Source of the DNA: Lentzea cavernae
Lineage (GTDB): Bacteria; Actinomycetota; Actinomycetes; Mycobacteriales; Pseudonocardiaceae
Assembly (NCBI RefSeq): GCF_014653695.1
Contig: NZ_BNAR01000029.1
Location: forward strand, 1 to 64,000
Direction of reading: 5' to 3'
DNA length: 64,000 nt
Translations under genes and position numbers: made by a program
Shown: piece by piece, positions 26,077 through 35,139 of the stretch
Layout of the letters: the number at the start of each line of letters is the position of its first letter
Numbering within the stretch: position 1 is the stretch's first letter
The notes under the pieces: generated by a model
The model's input: only the letters and a program-made list of their open reading frames with translations
Database searches by the model: none
Told to the model about the DNA's origin: nothing

Positions 26077-26661
26077 ATGGCCGACTCACTTGTACTCCTG
26101 CACCCCGGTGGCGCGGACCCCTCGGCGTTCGGGCCGCAGTTCGACGCGCTCGCCGACTTCGCCCTGCACGCACCCCATCGCGTCGACCAGGCCACTCAGG
26201 ACCACACGGAGATGGCGCGGGAGACCGTGGCGTTCCTGGAACGGACCGGGCCCGCACATCTGCTCGGCTGCAGCGACGGCGCCACGATCGCGCTGCTCAC
26301 CGCCACCCTCAGACCTGATCTCGTGCAACGCCTTGTGGTCGTGTGCGGTGTCTACCACCACACGGGCTGGGATCCGGCCACGGAACTGACGCCGATGCAC
26401 CGCCGTTCGCCCGCGTTGACCGGAGCAGACCTCGAAAAGGTGCCCAACCGGACACTCGTCATGATCGGTGATGACGACGAGGTGACCCTGGAGCACGCCA
26501 CGGCCATGTACCGGTCGCTGCCGAACGCGGAGCTGGCGGTCGTTCCCGGCACGTCACACGGGCTGCTGCACGAGAAACCCGCGCTGTGCAACGCGATGAT
26601 CGTCGACTTCCTGACCAACGATCCAGTCGAGACGTACGCACCGATTCGTCGCCGTATGTGA
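26077..26661 (+). CDS. Alpha/beta hydrolase
   Basis: A 194-residue small alpha/beta-hydrolase. The nucleophile is in GCSDGA (GxSxG, about residue 65), the acid in MIGDDDEV and the His in VPGTSHGLLHEKP. HPGGADPSAF near the N-terminus provides the oxyanion hole. It lacks a large cap domain, like dienelactone/homoserine-type small esterases. It starts 38 bases from the divergent VOC gene and precedes the transporter by 12 bases, suggesting a two-gene operon. Confidence 0.85.
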   Translation: MADSLVLLHPGGADPSAFGPQFDALADFALHAPHRVDQATQDHTEMARETVAFLERTGPAHLLGCSDGATIALLTATLRPDLVQRLVVVCGVYHHTGWDPATELTPMHRRSPALTGADLEKVPNRTLVMIGDDDEVTLEHATAMYRSLPNAELAVVPGTSHGLLHEKPALCNAMIVDFLTNDPVETYAPIRRRM

Positions 26662-26673
26662 TTGGGTGCGTCT

Positions 26674-27939
26674 ATGGCGGTTACTTCGGAGAAGCATCGA
26701 CTGCCCGTGCGCACGCTCGTCGCGTCGAGCGCGGGCAACGCGGTGGAGTGGTACGACTGGGGCATCTACACGGCCTTCAGCATCTACTTCGCCACGCAGA
26801 TCTTCCCCTCCGGCAACGAGGCCGCGGCGCTGCTGAGCACGTTCGCGACTTTCGCGCTCGCCTTCTTCTTCCGCCCGCTCGGCGGCTACCTGCTGGGCCG
26901 GTTCGCGGACCTGAAGGGCCGCCGCACGGCGATGCTCTTCACCATCGTGCTGATGTCGGGCGGTTCGGTGGTGATCGGGCTGCTGCCGACGTTCGAGCAG
27001 GTCGGCTGGCTGTCGCCGGCGTTGCTGGTACTGGCGCGCATCGCGCAGGGCATGGCGCTGGGCGGCGAGGTGTCGAACGCGTCGGCGTACCTGGCGGAGA
27101 TCGCACCCGCCTCCCACCGCGGCCGGTACTCGTCGTTCTTCTACATCTCGACGGGCGCGGCGGTGCTGATCGCGTCGCTGCTCGGGTTCTTCCTGTCGCG
27201 CAACCTCGACAAGGCCGCGATGGCCTCCTACGGCTGGCGTGTCCCGTTCCTGATCGGCGGTGTCCTCGGCCTCATCGGACTGTGGTTGCGGCGCGAGCTC
27301 AAGGAGACCGACCAGTTCGAGGAGAACAAGGCCAAGGCCGAGAGCCTGCGCAACCCGCTGCTGATGACGTTGAAGGAGCACCCGAAGGCCGTCGGGCAGC
27401 TGATCGGCATCACGCTGCTCTCGACGCTGAGCTTCTACACGTTCTTCAGCGCGCTGACGCCGTTCGCCGTGAAGACCAAGGGCGCCAACGACATCGACGT
27501 GTTCCTGGCGCTGTCGATCGGCACGGTCGTGTTCATCGCGCTGCAGTACCCGATGGGGTGGACGGCCGACCGGTACGGCCGCAAACCGCAGATGCTCGTG
27601 TGGGCGGCGGCGATGGCGTTGCTCGTCGTGCCGCTGTCGACGCTGGTCAAACCCGGTCTGGCGAACCTCGTGGTCGTGTTCGCCGTGGGACTCGGGCTCT
27701 ACACGGCGATCACGTCGATCGCACCCGCGATCATGAGCGAGCTGTTCCCGACCGAACTGCGCGGCCTCGGCATCGGCGCCTGGTACAACCTGACCGTCGC
27801 CGTGTTCGGCGGCACCGCCCCGCTGGTCATCCAGGCCGTGGGCGGCACCATCTTCTTCTGGTACGTCGCGGTCGCCGCCGTGATCACGTTCCTCGTGACC
27901 CTCACGCTTCCGGAGACAAGGGGTGTTCGGTTGAGCTGA
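26674..27939 (+). CDS. MFS transporter, MHS (metabolite:H+ symporter) family
   Basis: A 421-residue, 12-helix major-facilitator protein. The N-terminal SSAGNAVEWYDWGIYTAF motif and LGGYLLGRFADLKGRRTAM loop are typical of the MHS family (ProP, KgtP, ShiA), whose members import dicarboxylates, shikimate or betaines with protons. The exact substrate is not predictable. ATG 26674 lies 12 bases past the hydrolase stop. A weaker in-frame start exists at 26662. Its 3' end overlaps the convergent VOC gene by 38 bases. Confidence 0.88.
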   Translation: MAVTSEKHRLPVRTLVASSAGNAVEWYDWGIYTAFSIYFATQIFPSGNEAAALLSTFATFALAFFFRPLGGYLLGRFADLKGRRTAMLFTIVLMSGGSVVIGLLPTFEQVGWLSPALLVLARIAQGMALGGEVSNASAYLAEIAPASHRGRYSSFFYISTGAAVLIASLLGFFLSRNLDKAAMASYGWRVPFLIGGVLGLIGLWLRRELKETDQFEENKAKAESLRNPLLMTLKEHPKAVGQLIGITLLSTLSFYTFFSALTPFAVKTKGANDIDVFLALSIGTVVFIALQYPMGWTADRYGRKPQMLVWAAAMALLVVPLSTLVKPGLANLVVVFAVGLGLYTAITSIAPAIMSELFPTELRGLGIGAWYNLTVAVFGGTAPLVIQAVGGTIFFWYVAVAAVITFLVTLTLPETRGVRLS

Positions 27940-28300
27940 GGCAGAACTCGTTGCCCTCGGGATCGGCCAGCACGAACCACACGCCGTCGCGGCTCACCAC
28001 GGACGCGCCCAGGTCGACGAGCCGCGCCACCTCGGCCTCGACGTCGTCGCACCACAGGTCGACGTGCACGCGGTTCTTGACGGTCTTCGGCTCCGGCACC
28101 CGGTTGAAGAAGAACCGCGGCGACCCGGCGAGCAGCACCGACGGGTCGTCCTCCGGGTCGTCGATCCCGATGGCGCTCAGCCGCGACAGCTCAGCGTCGT
28201 CGTACGGCGCGATCTCGTGGTCGTCCAGCGCCTGCGCCCAGAACCGGGCGAGCGACGCGGGATGGGCGCAGTCGATGACGACGTCATGCATCCGGGCCAT
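27902..28300 (-). CDS. VOC-family protein
   Basis: A 132-residue protein of the glyoxalase-like 'VOC' fold: VIDCAHPASLARFWAQAL at the N-terminus, HVDLWCDDVEAEVARLVDLG in the middle and FVLADPEGNEFCL at the C-terminus. This is the pattern of small actinobacterial VOC proteins annotated only by fold. Metal-ligand positions H and E are retained. It overlaps the transporter end by 38 bases. Just upstream of its start lies a 168-bp foldback element. Confidence 0.82.
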   Translation of the reverse strand: MARMHDVVIDCAHPASLARFWAQALDDHEIAPYDDAELSRLSAIGIDDPEDDPSVLLAGSPRFFFNRVPEPKTVKNRVHVDLWCDDVEAEVARLVDLGASVVSRDGVWFVLADPEGNEFCLSSTEHPLSPEA

Positions 28301-28310
28301 GCATCCGACA

Positions 28311-28478
28311 CTAGGGCCTGTGTCGAAGTCTGGTTCGATGAGAGTCGCGCTTGAGGTGGTTCCTGGTGGTGCGGCCGGACGGCCCGCGTACCGGTGTTGT
28401 ACGTGGGTCGTCCGGCCGTGCCGCCAGGGGCCGCCTCGGGCCCGGCTGTCGCGGATCAGACTTCGACACAGGCCCTAG
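28311..28478. repeat. 168-bp foldback element with 22-bp perfect terminal inverted repeats
   Basis: The ends 28311-28332 and 28457-28478 are exact reverse complements (22 bp, starting CTAGGGCCTG). Inside, the arms stay largely complementary up to a 7-base loop around 28392. Differences between arms (about 13) are almost all transitions that would be G-U pairs in plus-strand RNA but A-C mismatches in minus-strand RNA. The outer CTAG or TA may be a target-site duplication, which would make this a MITE related to an IS. It supplies the stop codon of proB. No transposase is encoded. Confidence 0.8.
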
Positions 28479-29602
28479 CGGTGCAGCGGCACCAGATCAT
28501 CGGCGTGCACGACCTCGCGGCGCTGCTCCTCCGGCAGGTCGTGGGTCTTGCGGCCGATCAGCGACGGCAGCTCCGCGGAGTCGTAGCCGGCCACACCGCG
28601 GGCCACGACCTCGCCCGCGAGGCTGACCAGTTCCACGACGTCCCCGGCCTCGAAGTCGCCGTCCACGCCGGTGATCCCGGCGGCCAGCAGCGAACGACGC
28701 CGGCCCACGACCGCGGCGACCGCGCCGTCGTCGAGGTGCAGGCGGCCGTTGGCGTCGGTGGCGTAGCCGAGCCAGAAGCGGCGGGCGGTGAGACGCGAAC
28801 CCGTTGCGGCGAACGCGGTGCCGACGTCGGCCGAGGTCAGGGCGCGACCGGCTTCGGTGGCGCTGGTGAGCAGGACCGGGATGCCCGCGGACGAGGCGAG
28901 CCGTGCCGCGGCGAGCTTGGAGGCCATGCCCCCGGTGCCGAGGCCGGAGGCGCCCGCGGTCCCGGCCTTCACACCGTCCACATCGGACGCTGACGCCACC
29001 TCGTCGATGCGGACGGCTCCCGGCTTGCGCGGGTCGCCCGAGTAGAGCGCGTCCACGTCGGACAGCAGGAACAACGCGTCCGCGCCGACCAGGTGCGCGA
29101 CCAGGGCCGCGAGGCGGTCGTTGTCGCCGAAGCGGATCTCCTCGGTGGCGACCGTGTCGTTCTCGTTCACGACCGGCACCGCGCCGAGGGCCAGCAGGCG
29201 GTCGAACGTGCGCTGGGCGTTGCGGTAGTGGGCACGCCGCACCACGTCGTCGGCGGTCAGCAGGACCTGGCCGACCGTCAACGAGTAACGGCCGAACGAG
29301 TTCGCGTAGGCGTGCGCGAGGGTGAGCTGCCCGACGCTCGCCGCGGCCTGCTGGGTGGCGAGGTCACGCGGGCGGCGGGAGATCTTCAACGGCGCCAGGC
29401 CGGCGGCGATCGCGCCCGAGGACACGAGCACGACCTGGCTGCCCGCGGCGGAACGAGCGGCGAGGGCGTCGACCAGCGCGTCGAGGCGCGCTGGGTCGAG
29501 GCCACCCTCTGCCGTGGTCAAAGAAGAAGAACCGACCTTGACCACGATGCGGTGCGCCGAGGCGACCGCGGTTCGAGCTTGTGAGACCACAGGGGCCGTC
29601 AC
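28475..29602 (-). CDS. proB: Glutamate 5-kinase
   Basis: A 375-residue enzyme for the first step of proline synthesis. The amino-acid-kinase domain (about 15-260: RIVVKVGSSSL, LVSSGAIAAG, VVNENDTVATEEIRFGDND, TGGMASKLAAA) is followed by a C-terminal PUA domain (about 280-365). The GTG at 29602 lies 3 bases after the obg stop, so both are in one operon. The stop TAG lies in the terminal base block of the foldback element. Confidence 0.95.
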   Translation of the reverse strand: MTAPVVSQARTAVASAHRIVVKVGSSSLTTAEGGLDPARLDALVDALAARSAAGSQVVLVSSGAIAAGLAPLKISRRPRDLATQQAAASVGQLTLAHAYANSFGRYSLTVGQVLLTADDVVRRAHYRNAQRTFDRLLALGAVPVVNENDTVATEEIRFGDNDRLAALVAHLVGADALFLLSDVDALYSGDPRKPGAVRIDEVASASDVDGVKAGTAGASGLGTGGMASKLAAARLASSAGIPVLLTSATEAGRALTSADVGTAFAATGSRLTARRFWLGYATDANGRLHLDDGAVAAVVGRRRSLLAAGITGVDGDFEAGDVVELVSLAGEVVARGVAGYDSAELPSLIGRKTHDLPEEQRREVVHADDLVPLHR

Positions 29603-29605
29603 GTC

Positions 29606-31057
29606 TTACTCCTCGTCGAAGTCGTCGCCGTACTCACCGGGCGCGCGGCGGGCCTTCTTCAGGGCCTTGCGCTCGTGGGCGCCGATGCGGTCGTTGCGCT
29701 CGAGACGGATGTCCGTGCCACGCCCGGTCATCGTCATCGCGATGCCGGCCGGGGTGGTCGGTTCCCAGTCGAAGATCAGGTCGCCGATGGTGACCTGGCA
29801 ACCGGGGACGGCGCCCATCTTCACGAGCTTCTCCTCGACGCCCAGCCTGTTGAGGCGGTCCGCGAGGTAACCGACGGCTTCGTCGTTGGAGAAGTCGGTC
29901 TGGCGGATCCAGCGCTCGGGGCGTTCGCCCTTGACGATGAAGCCACCCTCGACCGAGGGGTCCTCGGTCACGGTGAAGCCCTGGTCGTCCACGGCGGTCG
30001 GCCGCAGCACGATTCGGGTCGACTCCTTCTTCGGCTGGGCCGCGCGGTACTCGTTCACGACCTCGGCCAGCTTGAAGGTCAGCTCGCGCAGGCCCTGGCG
30101 GGACACGGTCGACACCTCGAAGACCGGCAGGCCGCGGGCCTCGATCTCGGGGCGGACGATGTCGGCGAGGTCCTGGGCGTCCGGGATGTCGACCTTGTTG
30201 AGGATCACGACGCGCGGGCGGTCCTCGAAGTTGCCGCCGAGAGCCGGCGTGTACTCCGAGAGCTCTTTCTCCAGCGCGTCGATGTCCGCGATCGGGTCGC
30301 GGCCCGGCTCGTACGTCGCGCAGTCGACGACGTGCGCGAGAACGGCGGTGCGCTCGATGTGGCGCAGGAAGTCGAGGCCGAGGCCCTTGCCCTGCGACGC
30401 ACCGGGGATCAGGCCGGGGACGTCCGCCATCGTGAAGATGGTCTCGCCCGCGGTGATCACGCCGAGGTTCGGGACCAGCGTGGTGAACGGGTAGTCGGCG
30501 ATCTTCGGCTTCGCGGCGGAGAGCACGGAGATCAGCGACGACTTGCCGGCCGACGGGAAGCCGAGCAGGCCGACGTCCGCGACGGACTTGAGCTCCAGCA
30601 CCAGGTCGCGCGTCTCCCCGGGCTCACCGAGCAGCGCGAAGCCGGGGGCCTTGCGGGCCCTGGACGCGAGCGAGGCGTTGCCCAGACCGCCGCGGCCACC
30701 GGCGGCGGCGATGAGCTGGGTGCCCTCGCCGACGAGGTCCGCGACGATCTCGCCGGCCTCGGTCAGCACGACGGTGCCGTCCGGGACGCGGAGGACCAGG
30801 TCCTCGCCGTTGGCGCCGTCGCGGTTCGCACCGGCGCCGGCCTTGCCGCTCGTGGCGGAGGCGTGCGGGCGGAAGTGGAAGTCGAGCAGGGTGTGCACCT
30901 GCGAGTCGACGACGAGGATGACGTTGCCGCCACTGCCCCCGTTGCCGCCGTCCGGGCCGCCGAGCGGCTTGAACTTCTCGCGGTGCACTGAAGCACAACC
31001 GTTGCCCCCGTTGCCGGCGGCAGCGTGGATCACCACCCGGTCTACGAAGCGGGCCAC
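29606..31057 (-). CDS. obg: GTPase Obg/CgtA
   Basis: A 483-residue ribosome-assembly GTPase. It has the Gly-rich OBG fold (about 1-157: VVIHAAAGNGGNGCASVHR, GGPDGGNGGSGGN), a G domain (GFPSAGKSS near 166, ADVPGLIPGA, NKVD) and a C-terminal OCT domain (about 350-425), then a charged tail rich in Lys/Arg and acid residues. The GTG at 31057 follows GAGAGGAAG. Gene order rplU-rpmA-obg-proB is conserved in bacteria, so it belongs to this operon. Confidence 0.96.
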   Translation of the reverse strand: MARFVDRVVIHAAAGNGGNGCASVHREKFKPLGGPDGGNGGSGGNVILVVDSQVHTLLDFHFRPHASATSGKAGAGANRDGANGEDLVLRVPDGTVVLTEAGEIVADLVGEGTQLIAAAGGRGGLGNASLASRARKAPGFALLGEPGETRDLVLELKSVADVGLLGFPSAGKSSLISVLSAAKPKIADYPFTTLVPNLGVITAGETIFTMADVPGLIPGASQGKGLGLDFLRHIERTAVLAHVVDCATYEPGRDPIADIDALEKELSEYTPALGGNFEDRPRVVILNKVDIPDAQDLADIVRPEIEARGLPVFEVSTVSRQGLRELTFKLAEVVNEYRAAQPKKESTRIVLRPTAVDDQGFTVTEDPSVEGGFIVKGERPERWIRQTDFSNDEAVGYLADRLNRLGVEEKLVKMGAVPGCQVTIGDLIFDWEPTTPAGIAMTMTGRGTDIRLERNDRIGAHERKALKKARRAPGEYGDDFDEE

Positions 31058-31092
31058 GGAAATACTTCCTCTCAAAAGACTGGGACAAACAA

Positions 31093-31129
31093 CGAGGGGC
31101 GGTTCCGGTTGACCCGGTCCCGCCCCTCG
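31093..31129 (-). terminator. Hairpin between rpmA and obg
   Basis: CGAGGGGCGG (31093-31102) and CCGCCCCTCG (31120-31129) form a 10-bp stem with a second GG/CC pair inside. In minus-strand RNA it is followed by TTGTTTGTCC, so it looks like a rho-independent terminator or attenuator after rpmA that would let L21/L27 exceed Obg expression. Confidence 0.72.
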
Positions 31130-31160
31130 CAGAGGTCTAACTACGTCGCGGAAACGGTCC

Positions 31161-31418
31161 TCAGACCGCGACCGGAACGATGTTGACGGTCTTGCGACCG
31201 CGCTTCGAACCGAACTCCACCGCACCGGGCAGCAGGGCGAACAGCGTGTCGTCCTTGCCGATGCCGACGCCAACGCCGGGGTGGAACTTGGTGCCGCGCT
31301 GACGGATCAGGATCTCGCCGGCCTTGACGACCTGACCGCCGTACCGCTTCACGCCCAGGTACTGAGCGTTGGAGTCACGGCCGTTGCGGGAACTGGATGC
31401 ACCCTTTTTGTGTGCCAT
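31161..31418 (-). CDS. rpmA: 50S ribosomal protein L27
   Basis: An 85-residue L27 with the expected start MAHKKGASSSRNGRDSN and GQVVKAGEILIRQRG, ending NIVPVAV. No N-terminal prepeptide of the Firmicute type is present. It lies 14 bases downstream of rplU, and the peptide chain from MAHKK is the mature form. Confidence 0.98.
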   Translation of the reverse strand: MAHKKGASSSRNGRDSNAQYLGVKRYGGQVVKAGEILIRQRGTKFHPGVGVGIGKDDTLFALLPGAVEFGSKRGRKTVNIVPVAV

Positions 31419-31432
31419 GAGAAGTCAGGTCC

Positions 31433-31744
31433 TCACTTACCGGTGATGCCGGTGACCTCGACGCGGGTCAACTTCTGACGGTGACCCTGTCGCTTGTGGT
31501 AGCCGGTCTTGTTCTTGAACTTGTGGATGCGAATCTTCGGGCCCTTGGTGTGCTCGACCAGCTTGCCGGTAACCGAGAACTTCGCCAGGGCAGCCGCGTC
31601 AGCGGTGACGTCAGTGCCGTCGACCACGAGCAGCGCCTGGAGGGAGATTTCGGTGCCCGGCTCGCCCTCGAGCTTCTCGACCTCGACGATGTCGCCGACA
31701 GCGACCTTGTACTGCTTGCCGCCGGTCTTGACGATCGCGTACAT
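31433..31744 (-). CDS. rplU: 50S ribosomal protein L21
   Basis: A 103-residue L21 (MYAIVKTGGKQYKVAVGDIV; KGPKIRIHKFKNKTGYHKRQ; GITGK). The RNA-binding C-terminal basic block is intact. It is the first gene of rplU-rpmA-(hairpin)-obg-proB. The 223 bases from its start to the rne terminator at 31968 hold the promoter and leader of this operon. No leader element I recognise is visible there. Confidence 0.97.
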   Translation of the reverse strand: MYAIVKTGGKQYKVAVGDIVEVEKLEGEPGTEISLQALLVVDGTDVTADAAALAKFSVTGKLVEHTKGPKIRIHKFKNKTGYHKRQGHRQKLTRVEVTGITGK

Positions 31745-31967
31745 CAGGACGGAAGTCTCCTGCTACTCGATGGTGACGGGCCATGTGCCAACCAGTCTGG
31801 GAAGGTGTTTCCACCAAGTGACACCAGAGGAGGCACACGACAGGACCCGTCGGATGGCGGGCCGTCGACAAGGTTACGGGAGTGGGTGCGCCGGGAGCAA
31901 ACCGGGGTGCCCCGATCACGTTCCCGCAGGCTGTGCGGTCGCTCACAACGTTGTCCCGCAACGCAAA

Positions 31968-31997
31968 ACCGGGGCCGCCCCAGCAGGCGACCCCGGT
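31968..31997 (-). terminator. rne terminator
   Basis: ACCGGGG (31968-31974) and CCCCGGT (31991-31997) form the outer stem with GGCGG/CCGCC-type pairing inside. In minus-strand RNA a TTTTGCGTT tract follows, the usual intrinsic-terminator form. Confidence 0.75.
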
Positions 31998-32011
31998 CTC
32001 ACTTCCGCTCG

Positions 32012-35000
32012 TCAGTCCTCCTGGACCGGCGGTCCCGCGGGCCGCGACACGGCGCGGCGCCTGCGAGTGGTGGTGGTGACCACCGGTGCGGGCATCTGGA
32101 CCTCGGGCTGCTTGGGCACCTCGACGACGACCGGGGCGGGTGCCTCGGTCGCGGCGGGGGCGCCGGCCGCGCGCTTGGCCGCACGGCGCCGCGGACGGGC
32201 CGCGGGGGCCTCCACGGCGGCCGCAGGGGCCTCGGCGACGGGTTCGGGCGCGGAGACCGGCTCAGGGGCCGTCGCGGGCTCCTGCTCGGGCTCGACGGCC
32301 GGAAGAGGCCGCTGCGAACCGATGCGGCCGGTCACGACGGGCTGCTGAGCGCCGATGCGACCCGTCACGACGGGCTGCTCCTGCTCGGGCTCGGCGGGCC
32401 GCTGGGCTCCGATGCGACCGGTCACGACGGGCTTCTCGGCGACCGGGGCGACCGGCTCGACGAGTTCCTCGGCCGCTTCCTCGATCACCGCGGGTTCGGT
32501 CTCGGAGACCACCACGGGGTCGACCTCGACCGGCTCCGGGTCCTCGGCGACCTCGTGCGGCACGTGACCGTTGAGCGCCTGCTCCTCGACCACGACCGCG
32601 TCGACGACAGCCTGCGGCTCCTTGTCGCGGCCACGGCGACGGCGGCGACGACGGCCGTGGCCCTCGTGCTCCTGGTCGGCCGCGACCACGTCCTCGGAGG
32701 TGTCCTCCGGCTCGCCGGGCTCGACGACCTCGGGCTCGACCGGTGCCTCGGGGGCCTCGACCGAGGCCTCGACGACCTCGGTGGTCTCGGCCGCCTGCTC
32801 GCCGCCGCCCTTGTTGCGGCGCGACTTGCGGCCACCGCCCTGGGCCTGCTGTTGCTGCTGCTGGCCGCCACCACCGCCACCACCGTGCGAGTGCACGGGC
32901 TCGGTGGACACGACGACGCCACGGCCGCGGCAGTGCTCGCACGTCTGGCTGAACGCCTCGAGCAGGCCGGTGCCGACCCGCTTGCGGGTCATCTGCACGA
33001 GACCCAGCGAGGTGACCTCGGCGACCTGGTGACGCGTGCGGTCGCGGCCGAGGCACTCGGTCAGGCGGCGCAGCACCAGGTCGCGGTTCGACTCGAGCAC
33101 CATGTCGATGAAGTCGATGACGATGATGCCGCCGATGTCGCGCAGCCGGAGCTGGCGGACGATCTCCTCCGCCGACTCCAGGTTGTTGCGCGTGACGGTC
33201 TCTTCGAGGTTGCCGCCGGAACCGGTGAACTTGCCGGTGTTGACGTCGATGACCGTCATCGCCTCGGTGCGGTCGATGATCAGGTAGCCGCCCGAGGGCA
33301 GCCAGACCTTGCGGTCGAGCGCCTTCATCAGCTGCTCGTCGATGCGGTACTCGACGAACGCGTCGTTGTTGCCGACGTGCTTCTTCAGGCGGTCCTGCAG
33401 GTCCGGCGCCACGTGGCGGACGTAGGAGTCGATGACCTCCCACGCCTCGTCGCCCTGGACGACGAGCTGCGCGAAGTCCTCGGTGAACAGGTCGCGGACG
33501 ACCTTCACCAGCAGGTCCGGCTCTTCGTAGAGCAGCGCCGGGGCCTTCGTGGAGGTGGTCTCGGACTTCTCCTTGATGACCTTCCACTGGGCCTGCAGAC
33601 GCGTGACGTCGCGGCCGAGCTCCTCCTCGGAGATGCCCTCCGAGGCGGTGCGGATGATCACGCCGGCGTCCTCGGGGACGACCCTCTTCAGGATGTCCTT
33701 GAGGCGCTTGCGCTCGTTGTCCGGCAGCTTGCGGCTGATGCCCGTGGCACCGCCGCCCGGCACGTAGACCAGGAAGCGGCCGGGGAGGCTGATCTGGGTG
33801 GTGAGGCGCGCGCCCTTGTGGCCGACCGGGTCCTTGGTGACCTGGACGAGCACCGAGTCGCCGCTGGAGAGCGCCTGCTCGATCTTGCGGGACTTGCCCT
33901 CGAGACCGGCGGCGTCCCAGTCGACCTCACCGGCGTAGAGCACGGCGTTGCGGCCGCGGCCGATGTCGATGAACGCGGCTTCCATGCTCGGCAGCACGTT
34001 CTGCACGCGGCCGAGGTAGACGTTGCCCACGATCGAGCCGGTGCCCGACGACGTGACGAAGTGCTCGACCAGCACGCCGTCTTCCAGCACGCCGATCTGG
34101 GTGCGGTCGCCGCGCTCGCGGACGACCATCGTGCGGGCCACGGCCTCGCGGCGGGCCAGGAACTCGGCCTCGGTCAGGACCGGGGCGCGGCGGCGGCCTG
34201 CCTCGCGGCCGTCGCGGCGGCGCTGGCGCTTGGCCTCCAGGCGCGTGGAGCCGCGGATGCTGCGCACCTCGCTCTGCGCGGCCTCGGAGTCGGCCTTGTC
34301 GTCGCGCGCGTCGCGGGACTCGCGGACGTGCACGACCGTGTTCGGCGGGTCGTCCTCGGCGACGACCTCGTCGTCCGTGCCGGTCTTGCGGCGACGGCGA
34401 CGGCGGCGACGGCGGGTCGAGCCCTCGTCGCCCTCGTCCTCGGCCTCGTCGGAGGCGTCGGACTCCTCGCCGGCCTCGGCGTCCTCCGCCGGCGCGTCGT
34501 CGGACTCCTCGGTCTCGCCGTCGGTGCCCTTGCCGCGGCCGCGGCCACGACGGCCCCGGCGGCGGCGACGGCGACTGTCGCCCTCGTCGTCACCGTCGGC
34601 CTCGGCGTCCGCGTCGGTCTCGGACTCCGCCTCGGCGGCGTCGAGCTCGTCCGCGGCGATCTCGCCGACGGACTTCTCCTCGGCGACCGGCTCGGGCTCC
34701 TCGACGACGAACGGCGAGACGGGCGCCTTGGGGCGCTCGACCGGCGTCGGCGGCAGGAAGACCGCGCTCGGCGCGGCGAAGAGCGGCGCGAGCGCCGGTG
34801 CCTCGAACGCCGGGATCGCGGGGGCCTCGTAGTCCTCGGTGACATCACCGGTGACCACGTCGTCCCAGTCGACCAGCGTCTCGGCGACCTTCAGGGCCAC
34901 GTCGCGGCTCACGCTCGACTGCGCGCTGCGGGCGACCTCACCGAGGTCGGCCAGCGCCGTCATCACGTCCTTGCTGCTGACCTCCAGCAGCTTCGCCAGT

Positions 35001-35101
35001 GCGTGGACCCGCAACTTGTCCGGCAGGTCCGCCAGTGCCGGGCGTGCGGCAAGCACACCCTGCCCGCCGGTGACACCGGCAGGCTTGTCCTCGTTCGACA
35101 T
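32012..35101 (-). CDS. rne: Ribonuclease E/G
   Basis: A 1029-residue endonuclease that starts bulk mRNA decay and rRNA processing. Layout: an IF2_N-like small domain (LRVHALAKLLEVSSKDVM, about 30-60), an acidic/Arg-cluster linker (DDEGDSRRRRRRGRRGRGRG; a second Arg-9 block) to about 275, then the S1 and DNase-I-like catalytic core with Asp619 in DVNTGKFTG. The Zn-link CEHC is at 721-724. A Gly/Gln-run and acidic tail follow. Three copies of a PVVTGRIG(A/S)Q motif occur at about 891-925. The central catalytic placement with unstructured arms on both sides is the actinobacterial form. Confidence 0.95.
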   Translation of the reverse strand: MSNEDKPAGVTGGQGVLAARPALADLPDKLRVHALAKLLEVSSKDVMTALADLGEVARSAQSSVSRDVALKVAETLVDWDDVVTGDVTEDYEAPAIPAFEAPALAPLFAAPSAVFLPPTPVERPKAPVSPFVVEEPEPVAEEKSVGEIAADELDAAEAESETDADAEADGDDEGDSRRRRRRGRRGRGRGKGTDGETEESDDAPAEDAEAGEESDASDEAEDEGDEGSTRRRRRRRRRKTGTDDEVVAEDDPPNTVVHVRESRDARDDKADSEAAQSEVRSIRGSTRLEAKRQRRRDGREAGRRRAPVLTEAEFLARREAVARTMVVRERGDRTQIGVLEDGVLVEHFVTSSGTGSIVGNVYLGRVQNVLPSMEAAFIDIGRGRNAVLYAGEVDWDAAGLEGKSRKIEQALSSGDSVLVQVTKDPVGHKGARLTTQISLPGRFLVYVPGGGATGISRKLPDNERKRLKDILKRVVPEDAGVIIRTASEGISEEELGRDVTRLQAQWKVIKEKSETTSTKAPALLYEEPDLLVKVVRDLFTEDFAQLVVQGDEAWEVIDSYVRHVAPDLQDRLKKHVGNNDAFVEYRIDEQLMKALDRKVWLPSGGYLIIDRTEAMTVIDVNTGKFTGSGGNLEETVTRNNLESAEEIVRQLRLRDIGGIIVIDFIDMVLESNRDLVLRRLTECLGRDRTRHQVAEVTSLGLVQMTRKRVGTGLLEAFSQTCEHCRGRGVVVSTEPVHSHGGGGGGGQQQQQQAQGGGRKSRRNKGGGEQAAETTEVVEASVEAPEAPVEPEVVEPGEPEDTSEDVVAADQEHEGHGRRRRRRRGRDKEPQAVVDAVVVEEQALNGHVPHEVAEDPEPVEVDPVVVSETEPAVIEEAAEELVEPVAPVAEKPVVTGRIGAQRPAEPEQEQPVVTGRIGAQQPVVTGRIGSQRPLPAVEPEQEPATAPEPVSAPEPVAEAPAAAVEAPAARPRRRAAKRAAGAPAATEAPAPVVVEVPKQPEVQMPAPVVTTTTRRRRAVSRPAGPPVQED

Positions 35102-35104
35102 GCA

Positions 35105-35139
35105 GCTCCTCCACCCCCGGGCGCGTCCCGTGAGGACGC
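35105..35139 (-). promoter_or_regulatory. rne leader: SD with adjacent hairpin
   Basis: The Shine-Dalgarno GGAGGAG lies at about 35105-35112. Just upstream in the RNA, GCGTCC (35123-35128) pairs with GGACGC (35134-35139). The whole 228-base gap to the next gene is GC-rich and structured. Rne is autoregulated through its leader in E. coli, so a similar role here is possible but unproven. Confidence 0.4.

Noticed and set aside
28311..28478. Considered as an intact insertion sequence
   Set aside because: Only 168 bp with no transposase; at most a MITE or remnant.
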